Shown: positions 26,295-35,890, counted from the stretch's first letter. The stretch is DNA of 64,000 bases from LMUY01 sp965199555 (GCA_965199555.1 CBDASJ010000006.1:744001-808000), one strand, 5' to 3'. Made by a program: numbers and translations. The notes: a model not told the origin generated them from the letters alone.

Positions 26295-27728
26295 TCAGAC
26301 GCCGGCTTGGGTCACGAACTTGGTTGACAGATAGGCTTCCAGCCCTTCCACGCCGCCTTCCGAGCCGTAGCCGCTGTCCTTCACGCCGCCGAACGGCGTT
26401 TCCGGCAAGGCCAGCCCGTGGTGGTTGATCGACATCATGCCCGCCTCGACCTCCGCCGCCACCCGCGTTGCCGTGCGCGCCGAACTGGTATAGGCGTACG
26501 ATGCCAGGCCGTAGGCGAGACGATTGGCCTCGGTCACGGCCTCCTCCAGGTCGCGGAACGGGCTCATCACGGCGAGCGGGCCGAACGGCTCCTCGTTCAT
26601 GACGCGGGCTTCGGTCGGCACGCCCGTCATCACCGTCGGCTGGAAGAAGTTGCCGACGTTGCCGATGCGGGCGCCGCCGGTGCGGACCTCGCCGCCATGC
26701 TGCACGGCATCGGCGATGAAGCCCTCCATGGCCTGCACCCGCCGATCATTGGCCAGCGGCCCCATGGTGATGCCCTTCTCCAGGCCGTTGCCCACCTTCA
26801 CCGCCGCGGCGGCCTTGGTGAACCGGTCGACGAAATCGTCGTACACCTTCTCCTGCACCAGGATGCGGGTGGGGGCGATGCACACCTGCCCGGCATTGCG
26901 GAACTTGTTGGCGGCCAACACCTTGGTGGCCACCTCCAAATTCGCGTCGTCGAACACGATGGCCGGGGCATGGCCGCCCAGTTCCATGGTCACGCGCTTC
27001 ATGTGCTCCCCGGCCAGCGCTGCCAGGTGTTTGCCCACGGCGGTGGAGCCGGTGAAGCTGATCTTGCGGATCGTCGGATGCGGGATCAAATAGGAGCTGA
27101 TTTCCGACGGCACGCCGTACACGAGGCTGACCACGCCGGCCGGCGCGCCCGCGTCCACGAACGCCCGGGCCAGCTCGGCAACGCTGGCCGGGGTTTCCTC
27201 CGGCCCCTTGACGATGATGGAACAGCCGGCCGCCAGCGCCGCCGCCATCTTCTTCACCGCCTGGTTGATCGGGAAGTTCCACGGGGTGAACGCCGCGACC
27301 ACGCCCACCGGCTCGCGCAGCGACATCTGGTACACGCCCGGCATCCGCGCCGGGATCACCCGGCCATAGGAGCGGCGGCCTTCTTCGGCCATCCACTCGA
27401 TGTTCTCCGGGGCGAGCATGGTTTCGCCTTTGGCTTCGGCGAACGGCTTGCCCTGCTCCATCACCATCAGCGTGGCGATGTGATCGGCGCGCTCGCGCAG
27501 CAGGTCGGCCGCCTTACGCATGATCTTCGACCGCTCCACCGAGGACATACGCTTCCACGTGGCAAACCCCGCGGCGGCAGAGGCCAGCGCCCGGTCCAGA
27601 TCGGCCCGTTCGGCATGCGCAACGGTGCCGATCTGCTCGCCGGTGGCCGGGTTCAGCACGGGAAGCGTCTTGCCGGATGCCGCCGGCCCCCAGGCACCGT
27701 CGATCAGCAACTGTGTATCTGCATACAT
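26295..27728 (-). CDS. gabD: NAD(P)-dependent succinate-semialdehyde dehydrogenase-type aldehyde dehydrogenase
   Basis: The 477-aa protein belongs to the aldehyde dehydrogenase superfamily, closest by pattern to succinate-semialdehyde dehydrogenase, which feeds GABA carbon into the TCA cycle. Visible landmarks are TPWNFPINQAVKKMAAALAA, the cofactor motif FTGSTAVGKHL, the general base Glu in TMELGGHAP, and the nucleophile Cys in NAGQVCIAPTRI. NEEPFGPLAVMSPF lies near the C-terminus. Substrate specificity within the superfamily is uncertain. No gabT is nearby; the neighbours are a molybdenum aldehyde oxidoreductase operon, so a general aldehyde role is possible. Confidence 0.88.
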   Translation of the reverse strand: MYADTQLLIDGAWGPAASGKTLPVLNPATGEQIGTVAHAERADLDRALASAAAGFATWKRMSSVERSKIMRKAADLLRERADHIATLMVMEQGKPFAEAKGETMLAPENIEWMAEEGRRSYGRVIPARMPGVYQMSLREPVGVVAAFTPWNFPINQAVKKMAAALAAGCSIIVKGPEETPASVAELARAFVDAGAPAGVVSLVYGVPSEISSYLIPHPTIRKISFTGSTAVGKHLAALAGEHMKRVTMELGGHAPAIVFDDANLEVATKVLAANKFRNAGQVCIAPTRILVQEKVYDDFVDRFTKAAAAVKVGNGLEKGITMGPLANDRRVQAMEGFIADAVQHGGEVRTGGARIGNVGNFFQPTVMTGVPTEARVMNEEPFGPLAVMSPFRDLEEAVTEANRLAYGLASYAYTSSARTATRVAAEVEAGMMSINHHGLALPETPFGGVKDSGYGSEGGVEGLEAYLSTKFVTQAGV

Positions 27729-27787
27729 GAGACTACCCTCCGTCGCGTTTGCCGGGAACCTACGCCGCTGCGTCAGCGACGCAACCG

Positions 27788-29989
27788 CTAGACCAGCAAG
27801 TCCTCCAGCCGGATCGGCAGGTCGCGGACCCGCACGCCCGTGGCGTGGAACACCGCGTTGGCAATGGCTGCGGCCATCCCCACCATGGGCAACTCGCCCA
27901 GCCCCTTGGCGCCCACCGGGTTGGCCACCCGATCGTCGCCGTCCAGCAGCTTGGCCGTGATCACCGGGATGTCCGCGTTCACCGGCACCAGGTAGTCGGA
28001 GATGTTGGCGTTGACGATGCGGCCGCTGCCCTCGTCCACCATGGTCTCCTCCAGCAACGCCATGCCGACGCCGAAGGTCATGCCGCCGATGAGCTGGCTG
28101 CGCGCCGTCTTCGCGTTCAGCACCCGGCCGCCATCGAACACGCCCACCAGGCGCGACAAGCGGATTTCGCCGAGCAACGGGTCGACCCGCACCTCGGCGA
28201 ACTGCGCCCCGAATGCGTGCAGCGAGTGGGTCTCATGGTCGTGCGGCGTCGGCTTCGAGTCGGCTTGGATGTCGATGGATGGGACGTCCCGGCGCGCCAG
28301 CATCTCGCCCAGCGTCATGCGGCCGGGCGGCCCGACCACCGCGCCGTCTGCCATGTGGAAATCGCCCGGCTGGGCGCCCTGCCAACGATCCCCCGCATCC
28401 GAAATCGCCATGGCGACGACGTGCTCGCGCGCTTGCTGGCAGGCCGCCAGCACGGCGGAGCCGACGCTGGCCACCGTCTGCGAACCACCGGACACCGGTG
28501 CCTGCGGGAAGCGGCTGTCGCCCAACTCGAACCGCACCCGCTCGATCGGCAGGCCGAACTCGTCGGCCGCGAGCTGCGCCATCACGGTGTAGGTGCCGGT
28601 GCCCAAATCCTGCGTGCCGGACTGTACCACCAGATCGCCATTGGCCATCAGCCGCACCAGCGCGCTCGCCGGGCTGCGGTTGGTCGGGTAGGTGGACGTC
28701 GCCATGCCCATCCCCACCAGCCAGTCGCCGTCGCGCATGGAGCGCGGCTCGGCGGTCCGGCGGCTCCAGCCGAATTCCGCCGCACCCTGGGCATAGCACT
28801 CACGCAGCCGCTTGGAGGAGAATGGCAGGTTCTCGTGCGGGTCGCTGTCCGCGTAGTTTTTCAAGCGCAGCTCGATCGGGTCGATCTTCAGCTCGGCGGC
28901 GATCTCGTCCATCGCGGATTCGATGGCGAACACGCCGGGCGCTTCGCCCGGCGCGCGCATGTAGGTCGGCAACCCCTGGTTCACGCCCACCAGCCGATGC
29001 GTCACCGCCAGGTTCGGGCAGGCGTACAGCATCTCGGTGGCAAGGGCGACGGGTTCCACGAACTCGCCCAGCTTCGGCATGGACATCTGGCTGATGCCAT
29101 CGTGCCGCACGGATACCAGCGTGCCGTCCGTTTGCACGCCGATGGCGATCTTCTGCACCGTCATCGGCCGGTAGCCATTGGAGGTGTACATCTGCCTGCG
29201 CGACAGCACGAGCTTGACCGGCCGGTTGACCATCTTCGCGGCCATGGCGGCCAGCGTCGCCGGCGGCCATGTGTTGCCCTTCGACCCGAAGCCGCCGCCA
29301 ACATAGGGGCAGATCACCCGGACGTTCGCCTTGTCGATGCCGAACAGGGAAGCCAGGGTGGTTTGCGCGCCGGTGATGCCCTGGGTCGCCGTCCACACCG
29401 TCAGCCGGTCGCCGTCCCAAGCGGCAATGGTGGCGTGCGGCTCCATCGGGTTGTGGTGCTCGACGGGCGTGGTGTAGGTCGCTTCGAAGCGAACCGGGGC
29501 GGCATTGAAGCTCCCCAGCGGGTCACCGCGGCTGCTGTCCGGCTTGCGCTGGCCGTTGCGGAAGTTCTTGGGCACGTAGGCCTGGTCGAGCGCGCCCGCC
29601 ATCGTGGTCTGCGCCTCGCCTTCGCGATACTGCGGCCGAACCGCGGCGGCCGCGGCCTCGGCGCGCTCCAGCGTGTCGGCCACGACGACCGCGATGTGCT
29701 GGCCGTTGTACAGGATCTCCTTGTCCTGCAGCAGCGGGTGGGCAATCGCCTGCGGCACCTTGCCGTCGCTGCGCAGGTTCGGGGCGTTGTCGGGCGTGAT
29801 GATGGCGAGCACGCCGGGCATGCCCTGCGCCTGCCCCAGTTCAAACCCGGTGATTTCCCCGGCGGGCACGGTGCTTTGCACCAGCACGGCGTGGACCACG
29901 GCCGGGATCGGGAACTCCGCGGCATATTTGGCCGTGCCGGTGACCTTGAAGCGGCCGTCGCGGCGGTCGATCGGTTGTCCAGTGATCAT
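27788..29989 (-). CDS. paoC: Molybdenum aldehyde oxidoreductase, molybdopterin-binding subunit (PaoC-like)
   Basis: This 733-aa protein is the large subunit of a xanthine dehydrogenase-family enzyme that oxidises aldehydes to acids. It opens with ITGQPIDRRDGRFKVTGTAKYAAEFPI, the family N-terminus. GGGFGSKG near residue 240 and VGAKGLGELPMVGMAAAI near the C-terminus hold Moco-site residues, the latter with the catalytic Glu. The ATG at 29989 is preferred; a 16-residue extension to 30037 runs into the FAD-subunit gene. It is the third gene of the minus-strand operon. Confidence 0.92.
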   Translation of the reverse strand: MITGQPIDRRDGRFKVTGTAKYAAEFPIPAVVHAVLVQSTVPAGEITGFELGQAQGMPGVLAIITPDNAPNLRSDGKVPQAIAHPLLQDKEILYNGQHIAVVVADTLERAEAAAAAVRPQYREGEAQTTMAGALDQAYVPKNFRNGQRKPDSSRGDPLGSFNAAPVRFEATYTTPVEHHNPMEPHATIAAWDGDRLTVWTATQGITGAQTTLASLFGIDKANVRVICPYVGGGFGSKGNTWPPATLAAMAAKMVNRPVKLVLSRRQMYTSNGYRPMTVQKIAIGVQTDGTLVSVRHDGISQMSMPKLGEFVEPVALATEMLYACPNLAVTHRLVGVNQGLPTYMRAPGEAPGVFAIESAMDEIAAELKIDPIELRLKNYADSDPHENLPFSSKRLRECYAQGAAEFGWSRRTAEPRSMRDGDWLVGMGMATSTYPTNRSPASALVRLMANGDLVVQSGTQDLGTGTYTVMAQLAADEFGLPIERVRFELGDSRFPQAPVSGGSQTVASVGSAVLAACQQAREHVVAMAISDAGDRWQGAQPGDFHMADGAVVGPPGRMTLGEMLARRDVPSIDIQADSKPTPHDHETHSLHAFGAQFAEVRVDPLLGEIRLSRLVGVFDGGRVLNAKTARSQLIGGMTFGVGMALLEETMVDEGSGRIVNANISDYLVPVNADIPVITAKLLDGDDRVANPVGAKGLGELPMVGMAAAIANAVFHATGVRVRDLPIRLEDLLV

Positions 29990-29999
29990 GCCCAATCCC

Positions 30000-30980
30000 C
30001 TACGCCGCGGCCAGTTGCAGGCCGCGCAGCACGGCACGCTGCATCAGCTTGACCTTGAAGGCATTGTCCTGCGTCGGCGCCGCCCCCTGCCCGGCCAGTG
30101 CAGCGGCGGCCTGGAACGCCGCCGGCGTCGCGGGTCCGCCGTGCAACGCGGCCTCCACGGCCGGGACGCGCCATGGCCTGGGGGCGACACCGCCCAGGGC
30201 AATGCGGATTTCCCGCACCACGCCGTCGGACACGTCCATGGCAACGGCGGCCGACACGACGGCGAACTCGAACGATGCCCGGTCCCGCACCTTCACGTAG
30301 CGCGACCGCCGGGCGGACCGGCTGGGCGGCACGACGATGCCGGTGATCAGTTCGCCTGGCAGCAGGTTGGTTTCGACCTCCGGCGTGGTGCCGGGAAGGC
30401 GATAGAACTCGCTCAACGGCACGTTGCGCACGCCGCCGCTCGGCGCACGCAACTGCACGGACGCATCCATGGCCATCAGCGCGACCGGCATGTCCGACGG
30501 ATGGGTGGCAATGCAATGGTCGCTGACGCCGAACACGGCGAGGTTGCGGCTGTCCCCCTTGATGGCGGGGCAGCCGGAGCCGGGGGCGCGCTTGTTGCAG
30601 GGGAAGCCGGTATCGCGGAAGTAGCCGCACCGGGTGCGTTGCAGAAGGTTGCCGCCCATGGTTCCCATGTTACGCACTTGCGGCGACGCCGACAGCAGCA
30701 ACGCCTCGCTCACCGCCGGCCAGGTCGAGCGCACGTCGGCGTGGTTCGCCACGTCCACCATCAGGGCCAGCGCGCCGAGGTGCAGCGAGCCATCCGCCGC
30801 GACCGAGATGGCGCTTGGCAACAGGCCCGCGAGGTCGACGAGCTGCCGCGGCGCCTCGACATTGTCCTTGGCGAGTTGCATCAGGTCCGTGCCGCCGGCG
30901 ATGTACTTGGCGCCCGGCTGCGGCCCGGCGGTCAACGCGTCGTCCACGTTGCGGGGCCGGGCGAGGGTGAAGGCTTGCAT
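30000..30980 (-). CDS. paoB: Molybdenum aldehyde oxidoreductase, FAD-binding subunit (PaoB-like)
   Basis: This 326-aa subunit binds FAD (IAGGTDLMQLAKDN, then MGTMGGNLLQRTRC). The segment TRCGYFRDTGFPCNKRAPGS, continuing to GC, has spaced cysteines in an insert like the one that holds an extra [4Fe-4S] cluster in E. coli PaoB and in 4-hydroxybenzoyl-CoA reductase. That makes a PaoABC-type enzyme more likely than xanthine dehydrogenase. The gene begins 3 nt after the 2Fe-2S subunit gene. Confidence 0.92.
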   Translation of the reverse strand: MQAFTLARPRNVDDALTAGPQPGAKYIAGGTDLMQLAKDNVEAPRQLVDLAGLLPSAISVAADGSLHLGALALMVDVANHADVRSTWPAVSEALLLSASPQVRNMGTMGGNLLQRTRCGYFRDTGFPCNKRAPGSGCPAIKGDSRNLAVFGVSDHCIATHPSDMPVALMAMDASVQLRAPSGGVRNVPLSEFYRLPGTTPEVETNLLPGELITGIVVPPSRSARRSRYVKVRDRASFEFAVVSAAVAMDVSDGVVREIRIALGGVAPRPWRVPAVEAALHGGPATPAAFQAAAALAGQGAAPTQDNAFKVKLMQRAVLRGLQLAAA

Positions 30981-30983
30981 CGT

Positions 30984-31574
30984 TCAGGCCCGCCCGGCGG
31001 CGTCGCGGATCGCGTCGACGATGTTGGCGTAGGCGCCGCAGCGACAGATGTTCCCGCTCATGTTCTCGCGGATTTCGGCATCCGACCCGGCGTGCCCTTC
31101 CTGCACCAGCGCCACCGCGGACATGATCTGCCCGGGGGTGCAGTAGCCGCATTGGTAGGCGTCGTGGTGCAGGAAGGCGGCCTGCATGGGATGCAGATCG
31201 TCGCCGCTCGCCAGCCCCTCGATGGTGGTGACCGATTTTCCTTCGGCGCGCACGGCCAAGGTGAGGCAGGACACCACGCGGCGGCCGTCCACGTGCACGG
31301 TGCAGGCACCGCAGGCGCCGCGGTCGCAGCCCTTCTTTGTTCCGGTCAGCCCGGCATATTCGCGCAGCGCGTCCAGCAGGGAGGTGCGCGGCTCGATCGA
31401 AAGCGGGACCCGCTTGCCGTTGACCTGCAACACGATTTCGACCTTGCCGGGGTCCGCGGCCGCGGCGACGGGTGCCGCAATGGGCTGGGCCTGCGCCGGC
31501 AGGACGTAAGGAAGGGCCAGGCCGGCGGCACTGCCGCCGATCACGCCGCGCCGGGTTACCGAAATCTCGTCCAT
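30984..31574 (-). CDS. paoA: Molybdenum aldehyde oxidoreductase, 2Fe-2S subunit with Tat signal (PaoA-like)
   Basis: The 196-aa product starts at ATG 31574 with a twin-arginine signal (VTRRGVIGGSAAGLALPYVL, then AQA), so the assembled enzyme should be periplasmic. The plant-type ferredoxin domain has GCDRGACGACTVHVDGRRV (first 2Fe-2S cluster). The helical domain has QCGYCTPGQIM and GNICRCGAYANI (second cluster). It leads the paoA-paoB-paoC operon. An upstream extension in frame to 31655 is not protein-like. No XdhC/PaoD-type insertion chaperone is seen in the neighbourhood. Confidence 0.93.
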   Translation of the reverse strand: MDEISVTRRGVIGGSAAGLALPYVLPAQAQPIAAPVAAAADPGKVEIVLQVNGKRVPLSIEPRTSLLDALREYAGLTGTKKGCDRGACGACTVHVDGRRVVSCLTLAVRAEGKSVTTIEGLASGDDLHPMQAAFLHHDAYQCGYCTPGQIMSAVALVQEGHAGSDAEIRENMSGNICRCGAYANIVDAIRDAAGRA

Positions 31575-31683
31575 GCCCAATTCCCCCGCCATGTGCATCG
31601 CCACACATAGCCTGTTGCCGCCACAATGCTCATCACAACGTGGCGTGGGGATCAACCTGCGCCGCTACGCCGGCAGCCTGGTG

Positions 31684-32388
31684 TCAGACGCCCTCGGAAT
31701 CCAACGCATATCCGGCCGCGCGCACCGTGCGGACCAGGTCCACCTCGCCGGGGCCGTTGATCGACTTGCGCAGCCGCCGGATGTGGACGTCCACCGTGCG
31801 GGGCTCCACGTGGATGTCCGGCCCCCACACCGCGTCCAACAATTCTTCGCGGGAAAACACCCGGCGCGGGTGGTGCATCAGGAATTCCAGCAGCCGGAAC
31901 TCGGTCGGCCCCAAATGGAACGGGCGGTTGTTGCGCTGCACCCGATGGGTCGACAGGTCCATCGTGATGTCGAAGAACTCCAACGTGCCCTTGGCCGGCA
32001 CCCCGCCGGACCGGCGCAGCAACGCGCGCATGCGGGCCAGCAGCGCGTCCATGTTGAACGGCTTGGTGATGTAGTCGTCCGCCCCGGTGTTGAGGCCGCG
32101 CACGGAATCACCGTCTTCCGTCCGCGCCGTGACCATGATGACGGGAAGGTCGCGCGTGCCAGGCCGGCGGCGGATTTGCCGGCACACCTCGATCCCGCTC
32201 ATCACCGGCAGCATCCAGTCCAACAGCACCAGGTCGGGCCGCGCTTCGGAAATGCGGGTCAACGCTTCCTGCCCATCTCCCGCCTCGTCCACCCGGAAAC
32301 CCTGCTTTTCCAGGTTGTAGCGGAGCATGGTCGCCAAAGCCGCCTCATCCTCCACCACCAGCACGAGCGGCTTGGCCTGGCTCGACAT
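31684..32388 (-). CDS. phoB: Phosphate regulon response regulator PhoB
   Basis: PhoB activates phosphate-starvation genes by binding Pho boxes. The 234-aa protein (start ATG 32388; a GTG at 32406 is possible) has a receiver domain with the phospho-acceptor Asp57 in DLVLLDWMLPVMSG. An OmpR-type winged-helix domain (about 130-230) includes LGPTEFRLLEFLMHHPRRVF and VDVHIRRLRKSIN. It is the last gene of the pst operon. Its sensor kinase PhoR is not in this window. Confidence 0.96.
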   Translation of the reverse strand: MSSQAKPLVLVVEDEAALATMLRYNLEKQGFRVDEAGDGQEALTRISEARPDLVLLDWMLPVMSGIEVCRQIRRRPGTRDLPVIMVTARTEDGDSVRGLNTGADDYITKPFNMDALLARMRALLRRSGGVPAKGTLEFFDITMDLSTHRVQRNNRPFHLGPTEFRLLEFLMHHPRRVFSREELLDAVWGPDIHVEPRTVDVHIRRLRKSINGPGEVDLVRTVRAAGYALDSEGV

Positions 32389-32410
32389 CAGCTCCGCCAC
32401 GGCCACGGCG

Positions 32411-33133
32411 TCAGTCCCGCGCCCGGATCACGGCGTAGGAGGAGGTGTCGCCCTTCGGCCGGCTTTCCGGCAGGCTTTCCCCGGTGACGGCGTAGTGCAC
32501 CGTTTCGGCGATGTTGGTGGCGTGGTCGCCGATCCGCTCCAGGTTCTTGGCGATGAACAGCAGGTGCGTGCAAGGCGTGATGTTGCGCGGGTCCTCCATC
32601 ATGTAGGTGACGAGCTCGCGGAAAATCGCGTTGTAGATGTCGTCCACCGCCTGGTCGGAGCGCCACACCTGCATGGCCTTGGCCGCGTCGTTCTCCCCGA
32701 TGGCGTCGATCACCAGCTTGAGGTTTTCCTGCACCAGCCGGGTCATGTTGGCGATGCCGGACAGGCTGAACGGCAAGGAGAACTGCGCCAGCACGATCGA
32801 CCGCTTCGCCGCGTTGGCCGCGTAGTCGCCGATCCGCTCCAGCCCGGCGGTGATCTTCAGCGCGGCGACGATTTGCCGCAGATCCTGCGCCATGGGCTGC
32901 CGCAGGGCGAGCATGCGGATCACCTGCCCTTCGACGTCCCGCTCCAGCGCGTCCACCGCCGGGTCCTGCTCCACCGCCTGGGTGGCGGCGGCGCTGTCCT
33001 GGTGGATCACGGCGGCGGCGGCGGCGGCCACCTGCGCCTCCACCAGGCCGCCCATCTGGGTCATGCGGTCGCGCAGCGCCGTCAGTTCCTGCGCGTAGGA
33101 CCGAACAATATGTTCCGGCTGCATGTCGGCCAT
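32411..33133 (-). CDS. phoU: Phosphate signalling protein PhoU
   Basis: PhoU is a cytoplasmic helical protein that links the Pst transporter to PhoR/PhoB signalling and keeps phosphate uptake in check. The 240-aa protein consists of two PhoU three-helix repeats (about 20-110 and 125-215), with ALERDVEGQVIRMLALRQPM and the second-repeat MEDPRNITPCTHLLFIAKNL-type sequence. ATG 33131-33133 has GGGAAG upstream. The gene sits between pstB and phoB. Confidence 0.95.
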   Translation of the reverse strand: MADMQPEHIVRSYAQELTALRDRMTQMGGLVEAQVAAAAAAVIHQDSAAATQAVEQDPAVDALERDVEGQVIRMLALRQPMAQDLRQIVAALKITAGLERIGDYAANAAKRSIVLAQFSLPFSLSGIANMTRLVQENLKLVIDAIGENDAAKAMQVWRSDQAVDDIYNAIFRELVTYMMEDPRNITPCTHLLFIAKNLERIGDHATNIAETVHYAVTGESLPESRPKGDTSSYAVIRARD

Positions 33134-33147
33134 GGTGGTGCTTCCCT

Positions 33148-33966
33148 TCAGCCGAACCGGCCGGTGATGTATTCCTGGGTGCGCTTCTGCTTCGGCGCGG
33201 TGAACATCTGCGCGGCCGGCGCCACCTCCACCAGCTCGCCCAGGTAGAAGAACGCCACTTGGTCGGCGCAGCGCGCGGCCTGCTGCATGTTGTGGGTGAC
33301 GATGACGATGGTGAAGTCGCGCTTCAGCTCGTCGATCAGCTCTTCCACCCGCAAGGTGCTGATCGGGTCCAGCGCGGAGGTGGGTTCGTCCAGCAGGATC
33401 ACTTCCGGCCGCACCGCGATGGTGCGGGCGATGCACAGCCGCTGCTGCTGGCCGCCGGACAGCCCGGCCGCCGACGCGGTCAGCCGGTCCTTCACCTCCG
33501 GCCACAGCGCGGCGCGGGTGAGCGACCATTCCACCCGCTCCTGCATCTGCGCCCTGTTGAGACGTTCGTGCAGCTTCACGCCGAATGCGATGTTGTCGTA
33601 GATCGACATGGGGAACGGCGTCGGCTTCTGGAACACCATGCCGATGCGGCTGCGCAGCATGTTCAGGTCGACCGCCGGGTCGATGATGTTGCTGCCGTCC
33701 ATCATCACCGCGCCTTCCGCCCGCTGGCCGGGGTACAGGTCGTACATCCGGTTCAGCACCCGCAGCAGCGTGGACTTGCCGCAGCCGGACGGGCCGATCA
33801 TGCCCGTCACCTTCCGGTCCGCCAGTTCCAGCGAGACGGATTTCAGCGCCCGGTTGGTGCCATAATAGAAATCCAGGTCGCGGATGGCGATGCGCGCCGG
33901 CGTGGCGTCGGGAAACGGTGCGCCGGCATCCGCTCGCAAGCCGGCGAAATTCTGCGACATGCTCAT
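33148..33966 (-). CDS. pstB: Phosphate ABC transporter ATP-binding protein
   Basis: PstB powers phosphate import. The 272-aa protein has the Walker A motif GPSGCGKST, signature LSGGQQQRLCIARTIA, Walker B VILLDEPTSALD and the H-loop IVTHNMQQAARCAD. The PstB hallmark DLYPGQRAEGAVMMDG is also present. ATG 33966 (MSMSQ) has AGGAACGG upstream; ATG 33960 is an alternative. It lies between pstA and phoU in the operon. Confidence 0.97.
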   Translation of the reverse strand: MSMSQNFAGLRADAGAPFPDATPARIAIRDLDFYYGTNRALKSVSLELADRKVTGMIGPSGCGKSTLLRVLNRMYDLYPGQRAEGAVMMDGSNIIDPAVDLNMLRSRIGMVFQKPTPFPMSIYDNIAFGVKLHERLNRAQMQERVEWSLTRAALWPEVKDRLTASAAGLSGGQQQRLCIARTIAVRPEVILLDEPTSALDPISTLRVEELIDELKRDFTIVIVTHNMQQAARCADQVAFFYLGELVEVAPAAQMFTAPKQKRTQEYITGRFG

Positions 33967-33983
33967 TTCCGTTCCTGTCGGCG

Positions 33984-34904
33984 CTAGGTGCGGCGGCGCA
34001 GGGCAACCCGCGCCACGATGTTGAGGGCGAGTACGCCGACCGTGATCAGCAGCGCCGCGACCCAGGATAGGTCCACCAGGTCCTGATAGGCCGACCCGGC
34101 GTATTGGTAGATCGTCACCGGCAGGCTGGACATGGCGGTGCCGAACGCGGTGATGAGGGTGGTGGGGTGGTGGTAGTCCACCGTGGCGTTCAGGTTGCCG
34201 AGGCTGGTGAACAGCAGCGGCGCCGTTTCGCCGGCGATGCGGGCGATCGCCAGCAGCAGCCCGGTGACGATGCCGTCCCGCGCCGCCGGGTAGCAGATCA
34301 GGATGATCGCCTTCCACTTGGGCGCGCCCAGCGCCACCGCGGCCTCGCGCAGCGACACGGGGATCAGCCGCAGCATGTCCTCCGTGGTGCGCACCACGAT
34401 GGGGATGACGATCACGGCCAAGGCGACGCAGCCGGCGATCCCGGAATAGCCGCCGAACGGCAGCACCAGCAGCGTGTAGATGAACAGGCCGATCAGGATG
34501 GACGGCGCGGACAGCAGCACATCCGACACGAAGCGCACGGCGTTGCCCAGCGCGGAGCCGCCGGAATATTCCGAAAGATAGGTGCCCACCAGCAGGCCGA
34601 TCGGCGTGCCGATCAGCGTGCCGACCAAGGTCTGCAGCAGGCTGCCCACGATCGCGTTGGCCAGCCCGCCATGCGAGCCGGCCGGGGCCGTGTTCCTGAC
34701 CAGCACGCCCCATGACATGCCACCAATGCCGCGCACCACCAGGGTGACCAGGATGGAGGCGAGGAACAGCAGGCCGATCACCGTGGCCGCGATGCACAAC
34801 CCGGCCACGACGCGGTCTGCGGCACGGCGCCGCCGGGCGAGCCGGGCGCCGAGGCCGTGGTCCCGCGCGCGGCTGGGAACGGCGCCAAGGGTGGTGGTGC
34901 CCAT
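33984..34904 (-). CDS. pstA: Phosphate ABC transporter permease PstA
   Basis: This 306-aa inner-membrane permease has six predicted helices. The EAA-type loop for PstB docking reads SLREAAVALGAPKWKAIILI, and GLLLAIARIAGETAPLLFT is the PstA signature. It starts 5 nt after pstC. Confidence 0.96.
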   Translation of the reverse strand: MGTTTLGAVPSRARDHGLGARLARRRRAADRVVAGLCIAATVIGLLFLASILVTLVVRGIGGMSWGVLVRNTAPAGSHGGLANAIVGSLLQTLVGTLIGTPIGLLVGTYLSEYSGGSALGNAVRFVSDVLLSAPSILIGLFIYTLLVLPFGGYSGIAGCVALAVIVIPIVVRTTEDMLRLIPVSLREAAVALGAPKWKAIILICYPAARDGIVTGLLLAIARIAGETAPLLFTSLGNLNATVDYHHPTTLITAFGTAMSSLPVTIYQYAGSAYQDLVDLSWVAALLITVGVLALNIVARVALRRRT

Positions 34905-34909
34905 CGCCG

Positions 34910-35890
34910 TCAGCCCTTGATCCGGGGGCGCAGCAGCAATCGGGAGATCGCCAGCACGATAAAGGAGATCACGAACAGGATGAACCCGAGCGCCAGCAGG
35001 GAAGACAGCTTCAGGCTGCCGGCCGGCGCTTCCGGGAACTCCAGCGCCACCAAGGAGGCGATGGTGTTGCCGGGCGCGAACAGCGAGGCGGAGATGCGGT
35101 TGGTGTTGCCGATCACGAAGGTGACGGCCATCGTTTCACCCAGCGCCCGGCCCAGCCCCAGCATGATCCCGCCCACGACGGAGGCACGGGTGTACGGCAG
35201 CACGATGGACCGCATCACCTCCCACCGGGTGCAGCCGATGCCGTAGGCGGATTCCTTGAACATCGGCGGCACGGTCAGGAACACGTCGCGCATCACGGCG
35301 GCGATGAAGGGGATGATCATCACCGCCAGGATCAATGCCGCGGTGAAGATGCCGGTGCCGAACGGCGCGCCGGAAAACAGCACGCCCAGGCCGGGGACGT
35401 CGCCCAGATTGTCGATCAACCACGGCTGGATGTACTCCGCCATCAACGGGACGATGACGAAGAAGCCCCACATGCCGAAGATGATGGACGGAATGGCGGC
35501 CAGCAGCTCGATCGCCGTGCCGATCGGGCGGCGCATCCATTGCGGCGCCATCTCGGTCAGGAAAAAGGCGATGCCGAACGCCAGCGGAACGGACAGCAAC
35601 AGCGCCAGCACGGAAGTGACGAGCGTGCCGTAGATCGGCACCGCGGCGCCGTAGATATCCTGCACCGGGTCCCAGTCGGCATTGAACAGGAAGCCCGGTC
35701 CGAAGGCGCGGAACGCCTTCAACCCGCCTACCAGCAACATGACGATGATGGCGCCCAGCAGGACCAGCACCAGGATGCCCGCCCCGCGCGTCAGGCCGGC
35801 GAACACCCGGTCCCCCCGGGCACCCTTGGACAAGGCCGGGCGCAGCCGCGGCGGCTGGCTCTCAGGTGTTACGAGAAGGAGTTGCTGCAC
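34910..35890 (-). CDS. pstC: Phosphate ABC transporter permease PstC
   Basis: This 326-aa permease pairs with PstA. Six helices are visible, with AAIPSIIFGMWGFFVIVPLM, VPPMFKESAYGIGCTRWEVM (EAA loop) and MLGLGRALGETMAVTFVIGN, the PstC signature. The start is GTG at 35888-35890. A 64-bp gap with a strong hairpin separates it from pstS. Confidence 0.96.
   Translation of the reverse strand: MQQLLLVTPESQPPRLRPALSKGARGDRVFAGLTRGAGILVLVLLGAIIVMLLVGGLKAFRAFGPGFLFNADWDPVQDIYGAAVPIYGTLVTSVLALLLSVPLAFGIAFFLTEMAPQWMRRPIGTAIELLAAIPSIIFGMWGFFVIVPLMAEYIQPWLIDNLGDVPGLGVLFSGAPFGTGIFTAALILAVMIIPFIAAVMRDVFLTVPPMFKESAYGIGCTRWEVMRSIVLPYTRASVVGGIMLGLGRALGETMAVTFVIGNTNRISASLFAPGNTIASLVALEFPEAPAGSLKLSSLLALGFILFVISFIVLAISRLLLRPRIKG

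Noticed and set aside
31575..31683. Search for a regulatory element or phoR in the gap between the aldehyde oxidoreductase operon and phoB
   Set aside because: The 109-bp gap holds no coding frame or clear binding motif; phoR must lie elsewhere in the genome.
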